NCBI GenBank assembly: GCA_033761915.1
Contig: JANRMC010000088.1
Location: 1-12,559 of the forward strand
DNA length: 12,559 bases
DNA from: JACMLD01 sp033761915
Lineage (GTDB): Bacteria > Bacteroidota > Bacteroidia > Chitinophagales > Chitinophagaceae
Direction of reading: 5' to 3'
In this document: positions 5,948 to 12,559 of the stretch, piece by piece
Numbering within the stretch: the first letter of the stretch is position 1
Layout of the letters: every line of letters begins with the position of its first letter
Position numbers and translations under genes: made by a program
Notes under the pieces: model-generated
Told to the model about the DNA's origin: nothing
Database searches by the model: none
What the model saw: the letters and a program-made list of their open reading frames with translations, nothing else

Positions 5948-8900
5948 TTAAAGTTTATGAATAGGTACATCAACAGTGAGGGTTGTTCCTTTACCTACTG
6001 TTGATTGAATTGTTACTTTTCCATTTAAGAGATTTGCACGGCTTTCTATGTTTGTTAAGCCAACACCTTTTTTGAATTTTATCTTCTCGGGATCAAAGCC
6101 TTTTCCATTATCTGATAATTGCAGTTGTATGTTTTTATCCTTAATAGAAATTGTTATTACTAACAATTTTGCTTCGGCATGCTTAAGAATATTGTTTACC
6201 TGCTCTTGAACTATACGGAAAAGCATAAGTTTTACATTGTCACCCACTTCTTCTTCCTTATAATTCTTGTGTGTGAATTTAACTTTGATTGCCTTTGCAA
6301 TGTGTAAAGATTCAATCATATCTTTTATAGAATCAATTAAACCAAGATCTTTAACACTTGGAGGAACCAGTGCTTTAGATATTGCCCTTATTTCATTGAT
6401 AGCATCAAAAATATTATCAGCACTCCGTTTAATTAATTCCGTACGTTGCTTGTTTTCTGTTTTAGCAAGTTCTAAATACAATTTGGCTGTTGAAAGAATC
6501 TGGTTAACATTATCATGAAGTTCTTTACCTATTTCTCCCCGTTCCTTTTCTTGTGCATCCACCACGGCCTGTGCGATGGATTTTTGCTTTTCTATTTCTT
6601 GTGTAAGGAGTTTCCGTTCCAGTTTTTTTCGTTCAGTAACATCTTGCATAGAACCTACAATTCTTGTTGGTTCGCCTTTATTATCATATACAACAAAAGA
6701 TCGGTCAGAAATTAGTGCGTATTTACCATCTGCCTTTTTAAAACGATACTCAATGTGTATAATTGAATGATCTTTCTTTTTTAGGGCTGTTTGATAAACG
6801 CCAACCGTCTTCCTCCTGTCTTCCGGGTGAATTTTACTCTCCCAGAAACCTTCTCGCTTGTCGATATCAGATTGCTTGTAACCAAAGAGTGCATAAAAAC
6901 TTTCGCCCCAGTACAGCTGGTTATTTTTTATATCAAAATCCCAAATTGCATCATTAGTAGCTTTGGTTGCAAGTAAGTAACGCTCGTTACTAATATTAAC
7001 TTTTTCTTCTGCTTGTTTATTTTCTATTATAACTCCTGATAATGCGGCCACTCTTTTTAAGAGTTGCTGCATTTCTACACTTGGTTGTTTTATTTTCCTA
7101 TAGTAAGCTGCGAGTGAGCCAAGAACTTTATTAGAAGAAGAAATAATGGGGAAAGACCAGCAGGACCTTAGTTCAAACCGTTCTGCAAGATCCTTAAAAT
7201 CAGTCCAGAGAACATCGGTTTGAATGTCTGAGACAATTATTTCTTTACTGTAATACATACATGTACCGCAAGAGCCTATATTAGGGCCTATGGTTAATCC
7301 ATCTATCATTTGCATATACTGACCACTTATAGATGGTGCAGAAAGATGTTTAACAGTTTGACCATCTTCATTCAATTGGAGAATAGAGTATAACGCCCCG
7401 TAATTAATTTTTTCAAGCCCCTCCAGAAAATAGTCTAGTACATTCTTAAGCGTTGATGCCGGATTAGCGTTTAACTCTAACACTTCTTTCTCAAGCGCCA
7501 ATAGCATTTCCTGCTTTTTTCTGACAGTGATGTCTTTGAAATAAACAAACAAGCCCTGTTTCGATGGGTATGCATTTACATCAAAATAAACTTTCAAGCT
7601 TGGCACAAACATTTCAAAATTTGAAACGGTTTTGGTTTCAAGCACTTTATTATACTCTTCAAAAGAAATTGTTTCTCTTAATTCCGGCAGCGCCTCCCAT
7701 AGATTTTTACCTAATATATCCATATCTTTTATACCGGTCAGCTGTTCTGCTATTGGATTCCACCACAAAACCCTGTATTCATAATCAAAAGCAATGAAAC
7801 CATCTGTAATACTATTGAGAATGTTTGTAATGTTTTCAGAATAGTGTTGTAATTGTTGCTCTGATTGTTTTCTTTCTGATATATCCCTGAAGCTTACTAT
7901 AATACCATTAATGATATTATCATTTAACCGGTTTATTCCCTTTGCCTCAACCCATAACCAATCTCCTTCTCTTGTTCTCACTCTTAAGTCGGTAATTACA
8001 GACGTATCTGGTGCATCTAAAAGTTCCTGAAAACTATTTTTTGCCCTTGTCAAATCTTCCTTGTGTATAAAATCAAAGCCATTAAGACCAGTGACGGTTA
8101 TTTCTGTATATCCAAGTATTGCTGTAACAGAGGGTGTAACAAATTTTAAAATACAATTCGCATCTAATACAAATACAATATCCAATGAGTTTTGAAAAAG
8201 TGATTTGAATTTAATTTCACTTTCCATCAGGTTTCTTTTAGCCTGCTGTTTTTCAATTGCGCCAGAAATGTTTGATGAAAAGGCCTGTAAAATATCTATT
8301 TCCACACTTAACCAAGACCGCTCATAACTACATTGATCAAATCCTATAAAACCCCAATAAGTATTGTTTACAAACACAGGAACGAGTAATAAAGATTTTA
8401 TTTCCTGCTGTTGCCAGTGTCTTCTTAATCCTTCTCTTTGTATTTGAGAAATAGTTAACTGACGTGGTTTTCCTTCTGATAATCCCTCAAATATTTCAGG
8501 ATAATCTTCTTCCCGAAGAGACACTAACTCGGGGTTGTCAATTTGAGAATCGTACATACCAGAATTCCACTCTAAAAGCTGCTTAAACGTCCTGTCTTTT
8601 CCATCTGGTTGTATTACTTTAAATAAATACGATCGGTCAGCTTTGGCGGCCTGCCCCACAATCTGTAAGCCCTTGTAAAAGGCCTTATCTGAATCTGTCT
8701 CAATTAATAGCTGATTGGCTGCTTGTGCGGATGCAGCTAATAAAATATCCTTTTGAATGAGCAAGGATTCCGCCTTTTTTCTTTCTGTAATGTCTTTTAT
8801 AGCCCCAATTCCTTTATAAGGAGCCCCGTTGTTATCATAGAAAACATAAGCCTGATTAAAAATATAAACGTAAGAACCATCTTTAGTCATCCATCTGTAC

Positions 8901-11900
8901 TCATCTCGCCAAAACTCATCTTTATTGGTAAAACTCTGTGTCATTTTAGATATAACAGAAAGTCTATCTTCCGGGTGTATACGCTCAATATACCAGGATG
9001 TAGATTTATTAATCAATTCTTCCTGTGTGTATCCAAAAAGCTGAGTAAACTCTTTTGTTATAAACACATATCCTGTACTCACATCCAGTTCCCAAATACT
9101 ATCTGTTGTTGCTTTTGTTGCAAGCTCAAATCGCTTGTTTGATTGGAACAGTTCTTTTTCTTTTGTTTCGAGGTTCTTTTTTACATCTTCAATCTCAGTG
9201 ATGTTATTCATTAATACCAGGAAGGATTCCAAGTCCTTTTCTTCATTAAACTCAGGAGTTACCGTAATTAGAAAATCCCACTCTTTATCAAGTCCAAATT
9301 TAGCATGGCTTGTATACGTAAAGCTTTGCCTTCCCTTTTTAACGAGTTCAACAGTGCTCAAAAATTTTGAAACCATTTTTTCCGAAAAGCCAATATCGTT
9401 AAACGACTTTCCAATTACACCTGTCAGGTCCAAACTCAATAAATCTAAAAAAGCAACATTTACATAAACAAAACGCAGGTTTCTATCTACACGTTGAATT
9501 AAGGTAGGTGCATTTTCAGCAAGTGTTCTGAATTCTGCCTCTTTCTTTCTTAATGCTTTTAGCACATTTGTCCTTTCGGTAATATCTCTGTTAACAGCAA
9601 CTGCACCTATTTTTTCTCCTTTTTCGTTGTTAATTGCAGTAACTGAAGCAAACAGATAAATTTTTTGTCCATCATTTCTTATAAAAGAAACTTCACCATC
9701 CCATTTGCCTTTTTTAATAAACTCTGCAACTAATTGCTCCTGAGTAGTACCCTGAAATTCGTATTTAATGAGTTCACTTAATTTTTTACCTATGGCTTCT
9801 GATGCTTTAATGTTGTATATTTTTTCAGCAGCTTTGTTCCAGGTTAGAACCTTATAATCTATAAGGTCTGTACTTACAACGGCATCAGAAATATCTTGTA
9901 ACAACCTTGCCTGATACTGTAACTTTTCTTCTGCAACTTTAGATTCATGAATATCTATTACGGAGCCGATATAACCTATAAACGTTCCATCATCTAAAAA
10001 GCGGGGTACTGCATTATCAAATACCCACCGATACTGACCATTCCTGTTTTTTAAGCGATACGACATAGATACAGGCTGCCTGCGTAAAAAACACTCGTTA
10101 TAATTTAAAATACCCGTTTCTCTGTCTTCTGCATGAATGAGGTTGTTCCAGCTAAATGAAAGATTCTCCCTTAATTTTATACCTGTATAATCTGTCCAGC
10201 ATTTATTTACATAGACCGTATCGTCATTCTCGTTCGTCATCCAGATCATAACAGGTGCGGTATCTGCCATTATTCTGAAACGCTCTTCTGTTTCTTTAAT
10301 TTTTTCCTCAATAATTTTTTGATCTGTAATGTCTGTAGTAAGTAATACAGTTCCTATAGGTTCGCGTAATTCATTAAAATATTCAGACATAGAAACCTGT
10401 AAGACTTTCTCAACTCCCATTTTAGGGTGAATAAACCGCATCTCGCCTTTCCAGTTTCCATTTGCATGTACTTTCTTTAACACCTGCTCTGAACTGATAT
10501 CGCCAAATGAATAACTTAAAACATCTTTTATGCGTTTACCAATTACCTGCTCCTTTGTAATGCCTAACTGGCTTTCTGCTGCCTTATTAAATTCAACAAT
10601 CAGGTAATCCTGGCCTTTAAAAATTACACCATCAGATAGATTTTCAAGAATTTCTGACCTGAACCTTGCGCTGCGCTCCGATTTTATACGGTCTGTAATA
10701 TTTTTACTAATACTCAATAACCCTGTTACTTCTCCTTTTTCGTCTTTTATTTGTGTTGCTGAAGCTAACACGGTAACAGATTTACCCCACCGGTTTATTA
10801 CGGTAGCTTCTCCTTTCCAGCTTCCCTTTTGTTCCAGCTCTTTAAAAAAAGTTTCCCTGCTTATATTGTGATAATTGAAAATTAATACATCCTGCACCTT
10901 ACGTCCTATCATTTCTTCAGCTGTGTAACCATAGGTTTGTTCGGCTATCTTATTCCAACTAACCACATTCAAATCTCTATCCTGAGAAATTACAATATCT
11001 TCGGCTGCCTCCATTAATGAAGCCAGGTATTTATCCTTGTTTTCAATAATACGCTGTTCTGTTACATCTCTTTGTGTACCCCATGCTCTCTTTATCTTAC
11101 CATCTTCTATAATTCCTATAAGATTATTTAAGAATATTTTTGTAGTTCCGTTTGCATCTGTTTCAATTGACTCTGCATTTAGCAGATTGAAACCAGATTT
11201 TACAAAAGCATTCAGGTATTCAAGATTTTTAGTGTTTTCAAGAGAAATCATCTGGTGTAATGGCACGCCAATAACCTGATCTCTTGATTCCAATCCGTAC
11301 ATATTTGCAAAAGCATCATTACAGTCCACCAGTTTTCCCCCCGATACACATTTTGTAATAATTTCTTCACTGGTTAAATGAATGTCCACCGGATTATCCA
11401 ACTCAAAACACCAGATACCTTCAGTTGATTGTGCTAAAAAACTTTCAAACCTTTCTTTAGATCTTTTTAAAGCCTCTTCTGTTTTTATTATAAGTGTTTC
11501 ATCTGTAAGTTGAGAGAGAATTGCTTTTTTACCATTAATCCGAACCTGGTGAATATAAATGTGCATATTACACAATTCACCATTCTTTTTTTTATGTACC
11601 CAAGTACCCCTGTCACTAGATTTATTTGTGCCTGTTAAAAACTCATTGACACTCTCTACGGTTCTTATAGCCTCCGAATCTGGTCTGATGTCCAGAAGCT
11701 TCATGCTTAAAAACTCTTCTTTAGAATAGCCGTAAAAGTTAATGGCAGCTTCATTTACATCTAAAAAGCAAAGCTCACGCACATCAAAAACCCACATGGG
11801 CTGAGGACTATTTTGAAATAAATATTGATAGCTGGTTAGATCGGGTTCCACACCAAAGGTTCGTAAAGGTCTTTGCGAAGCATCAAACCCCAGCCAATTA

Positions 11901-12229
11901 TAAATGAGCTGATTGGTTTCAGTTTGTACGATCGTAGTTAGCTGCCAATTTATAAGTTCTTCTTTGGCTGGTTCTTTACATATTGATAAGGCTATTTCTA
12001 TAAAATTTCCGGAGCCGGCCTCTTTCAAAAGCTGTTGTACTTCAAATACATCCAGCTCTTTAAAATAATCCGATAGTTTTGTTGTATAAAGCTCCTTATT
12101 GCTTTGATTAGTAAGTAAAGAAAATGGAGTGTTGGCCGATATAATTTTTAAATGCTCGTCCGTCTGAACAAAGTAGATTTTGTCAGTTCGGTTTACCGCA
12201 GGCCTGGATTTTGAGAAGCTGGTAATCAT
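5948..12229 (-). CDS. Giant soluble multi-PAS/GAF sensor histidine kinase (HisKA_3 type)
   Basis: A 2093-residue histidine kinase without signal peptide or membrane helix, so probably cytoplasmic. By eye, in order: degenerate PAS-like about 17-115; PAS at about 133-248, 258-392, 400-515, 523-638, 647-764, 773-886, 896-1016 and 1031-1151; GAF 1160-1330; PAS 1338-1454 and 1463-1571; GAF 1576-1738; PAS 1747-1868; HisKA_3 dimerisation/phosphotransfer about 1886-1965 with phospho-acceptor His1905 (KELHDN); HATPase_c about 1993-2091 with N-box Asn2013, G1 box DNGKGFD (2040-2046) and G2 box GVGLTNI (2055-2061) plus GKGTT (2079-2083). Many PAS units end in the DITERK-type PAC signature. All catalytic residues appear intact, and no receiver domain is fused. 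Twelve PAS-like units is far above the usual one to three. Ligands cannot be read from sequence. The start at 12229 is the only sensible ATG; the next Met in frame is residue 145. Confidence 0.96.
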   Translation of the reverse strand: MITSFSKSRPAVNRTDKIYFVQTDEHLKIISANTPFSLLTNQSNKELYTTKLSDYFKELDVFEVQQLLKEAGSGNFIEIALSICKEPAKEELINWQLTTIVQTETNQLIYNWLGFDASQRPLRTFGVEPDLTSYQYLFQNSPQPMWVFDVRELCFLDVNEAAINFYGYSKEEFLSMKLLDIRPDSEAIRTVESVNEFLTGTNKSSDRGTWVHKKKNGELCNMHIYIHQVRINGKKAILSQLTDETLIIKTEEALKRSKERFESFLAQSTEGIWCFELDNPVDIHLTSEEIITKCVSGGKLVDCNDAFANMYGLESRDQVIGVPLHQMISLENTKNLEYLNAFVKSGFNLLNAESIETDANGTTKIFLNNLIGIIEDGKIKRAWGTQRDVTEQRIIENKDKYLASLMEAAEDIVISQDRDLNVVSWNKIAEQTYGYTAEEMIGRKVQDVLIFNYHNISRETFFKELEQKGSWKGEATVINRWGKSVTVLASATQIKDEKGEVTGLLSISKNITDRIKSERSARFRSEILENLSDGVIFKGQDYLIVEFNKAAESQLGITKEQVIGKRIKDVLSYSFGDISSEQVLKKVHANGNWKGEMRFIHPKMGVEKVLQVSMSEYFNELREPIGTVLLTTDITDQKIIEEKIKETEERFRIMADTAPVMIWMTNENDDTVYVNKCWTDYTGIKLRENLSFSWNNLIHAEDRETGILNYNECFLRRQPVSMSYRLKNRNGQYRWVFDNAVPRFLDDGTFIGYIGSVIDIHESKVAEEKLQYQARLLQDISDAVVSTDLIDYKVLTWNKAAEKIYNIKASEAIGKKLSELIKYEFQGTTQEQLVAEFIKKGKWDGEVSFIRNDGQKIYLFASVTAINNEKGEKIGAVAVNRDITERTNVLKALRKKEAEFRTLAENAPTLIQRVDRNLRFVYVNVAFLDLLSLDLTGVIGKSFNDIGFSEKMVSKFLSTVELVKKGRQSFTYTSHAKFGLDKEWDFLITVTPEFNEEKDLESFLVLMNNITEIEDVKKNLETKEKELFQSNKRFELATKATTDSIWELDVSTGYVFITKEFTQLFGYTQEELINKSTSWYIERIHPEDRLSVISKMTQSFTNKDEFWRDEYRWMTKDGSYVYIFNQAYVFYDNNGAPYKGIGAIKDITERKKAESLLIQKDILLAASAQAANQLLIETDSDKAFYKGLQIVGQAAKADRSYLFKVIQPDGKDRTFKQLLEWNSGMYDSQIDNPELVSLREEDYPEIFEGLSEGKPRQLTISQIQREGLRRHWQQQEIKSLLLVPVFVNNTYWGFIGFDQCSYERSWLSVEIDILQAFSSNISGAIEKQQAKRNLMESEIKFKSLFQNSLDIVFVLDANCILKFVTPSVTAILGYTEITVTGLNGFDFIHKEDLTRAKNSFQELLDAPDTSVITDLRVRTREGDWLWVEAKGINRLNDNIINGIIVSFRDISERKQSEQQLQHYSENITNILNSITDGFIAFDYEYRVLWWNPIAEQLTGIKDMDILGKNLWEALPELRETISFEEYNKVLETKTVSNFEMFVPSLKVYFDVNAYPSKQGLFVYFKDITVRKKQEMLLALEKEVLELNANPASTLKNVLDYFLEGLEKINYGALYSILQLNEDGQTVKHLSAPSISGQYMQMIDGLTIGPNIGSCGTCMYYSKEIIVSDIQTDVLWTDFKDLAERFELRSCWSFPIISSSNKVLGSLAAYYRKIKQPSVEMQQLLKRVAALSGVIIENKQAEEKVNISNERYLLATKATNDAIWDFDIKNNQLYWGESFYALFGYKQSDIDKREGFWESKIHPEDRRKTVGVYQTALKKKDHSIIHIEYRFKKADGKYALISDRSFVVYDNKGEPTRIVGSMQDVTERKKLERKLLTQEIEKQKSIAQAVVDAQEKERGEIGKELHDNVNQILSTAKLYLELAKTENKQRTELIKRSADNIFDAINEIRAISKALVPPSVKDLGLIDSIKDMIESLHIAKAIKVKFTHKNYKEEEVGDNVKLMLFRIVQEQVNNILKHAEAKLLVITISIKDKNIQLQLSDNGKGFDPEKIKFKKGVGLTNIESRANLLNGKVTIQSTVGKGTTLTVDVPIHKL

Positions 12230-12247
12230 AAAAGCACTTAGTATCAG

Positions 12248-12310
12248 CTACTTATTGTATTTTAATGCAATAAGTGGTTAAATAAAATTGTATTATTTTA
12301 CCACTTACTG
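12248..12310. promoter_or_regulatory. Triple 10-bp motif in the kinase promoter segment (candidate operator)
   Basis: Three near-identical 10-mers occur: CTACTTATTG (12248-12257, +), CCACTTATTG (12277-12268, -) and CCACTTACTG (12301-12310, +). Adjacent copies have opposite orientation, making two nested inverted repeats; the second extends to a 15-bp stem with one mismatch (12271-12285 with 12293-12307, 7-base loop). They occupy the segment between the upstream gene's terminator and the kinase ATG. I found no TAnnTTTG element here on the minus strand. Confidence 0.5.
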
Positions 12311-12319
12311 AAGTTAAAT

Positions 12320-12347
12320 AAAAAAGGCCCTGTGTTAACAGCGCCTT
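12320..12347 (-). terminator. Rho-independent terminator of the SurA-like gene
   Basis: AAGGC (12324-12328) pairs with GCCTT (12343-12347). After one mismatch, CTGT (12330-12333) pairs with ACAG (12338-12341) around a 4-base loop. On the minus strand the hairpin is followed by U residues (A-run 12320-12325). It begins about 30 bp after the stop codon of the edge gene and separates it from the kinase operon. Confidence 0.7.
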
Positions 12348-12378
12348 AATAATATTTTAAACACTTAAGTACAAACCC

Positions 12379-12559
12379 CTAGTTGTTCAAAACCGTTTTC
12401 TTGGTTTGCCATTTATCCAACTGCTTGCATCCGGCAAACTCGTCATCCACCATAATATAATACGTCGGAATTCTTACATCAAACCATTTTTCCAGCACAT
12501 CCGCCTTTTTTTCTTCCAAGGCTCTTTGGGCCACCCGGTTGTAATCATCTTTCAGATTT
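12379..12559 (-). CDS. C-terminal fragment of a SurA-like peptidyl-prolyl isomerase (5' end outside window)
   Basis: An open frame enters from the right edge and stops at TAG (12381-12379), giving 59 residues that begin NLKDDYNRVAQRALEEKKAD and include VLEKWF, IPTYYIMVDDEF and CKQLDKW. This resembles the C-terminal end of Bacteroidota periplasmic foldases of the SurA/PpiC group, where a final helix ending in a Leu-x-x-Trp pattern is followed by a strand such as TYYIMVDDE and a conserved Cys-x-x-Leu segment. These proteins chaperone outer-membrane proteins through the periplasm. The assignment rests on recognition of the C-terminal pattern only; the parvulin domain lies outside the window. It is on the same strand as the kinase operon but separated from it by a terminator. 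Confidence 0.62.
   Translation of the reverse strand, partial: NLKDDYNRVAQRALEEKKADVLEKWFDVRIPTYYIMVDDEFAGCKQLDKWQTKKTVLNN

Noticed and set aside
5938..5973. Longer response-regulator start overlapping the kinase 3' end
   Set aside because: The leader MMYLFINFKLVI is absent from the family, whereas MEKINILIADD is the standard start and leaves a 10-bp operon gap.
8753..9142. Antisense open frame of about 129 residues on the + strand within the kinase gene
   Set aside because: It mirrors PAS-coding sequence, has low-complexity Phe/Ser/Ile-rich composition and no recognisable domain or start context; other antisense frames in this gene behave the same.

Overview
This window looks like chromosome from a member of the Bacteroidota, most likely a Chitinophagaceae-type organism. 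The evidence is a secreted protein with a type IX secretion (T9SS) C-terminal sorting domain, TAnnTTTG-type promoter elements, few Shine-Dalgarno sites, a Bacteroidota-style RecA, the C-terminus of a Bacteroidota SurA-like foldase, and an ECF sigma factor paired with an anti-sigma/outer-membrane-barrel protein. The family assignment is inferred from protein style and was not computed.

Layout, left to right. (1) Bases 1-80 form a perfect 80-bp palindrome. It is followed by a two-gene operon on the + strand: an ECF sigma factor (103-672) and, overlapping it by ATGA, a 580-residue protein (669-2411). That protein has a short cytoplasmic N-terminus, one inner-membrane helix, a long Asn/Thr/Ser-rich disordered periplasmic stretch, a charged helix and a C-terminal outer-membrane beta-barrel. 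A strong intrinsic terminator closes the operon. (2) recA (2668-3672, +) stands alone with its own promoter and terminator. (3) A small T9SS-sorted secreted protein (3919-4551, -) converges on recA and diverges from mgsA. (4) mgsA, methylglyoxal synthase (4664-5122, +), is followed by a second, single-arm copy of the palindrome's core. (5) A two-component operon occupies half the window on the minus strand. It encodes a 2093-residue soluble hybrid-free histidine kinase (5948-12229) with about twelve PAS or PAS-like modules, two GAF domains and a HisKA_3/HATPase_c core, and then, 10 bp downstream, a NarL/LuxR-type response regulator (5296-5937). A terminator lies beyond the regulator. (6) At the right edge is the C-terminal end of a SurA-like peptidyl-prolyl isomerase (from 12379, -) with its terminator.

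Two signalling systems dominate. The sigma/anti-sigma pair looks like the trans-envelope 'dual membrane-spanning anti-sigma factor' (Dma) design known from Bacteroides: a barrel in the outer membrane physically tethered to an anti-sigma segment in the cytoplasm. The giant PAS/GAF kinase is predicted to integrate many intracellular cues and pass phosphate to its LuxR-type partner. Its promoter segment carries three copies of a 10-bp motif in alternating orientation, which may be an operator.

No gene-free stretch exceeds 300 bp. The gaps (2412-2667, 3673-3918, 4552-4663, 5123-5295, 12230-12378) hold the promoters, terminators and repeats listed. I saw no tRNA, rRNA, CRISPR array, IS element or phage gene.
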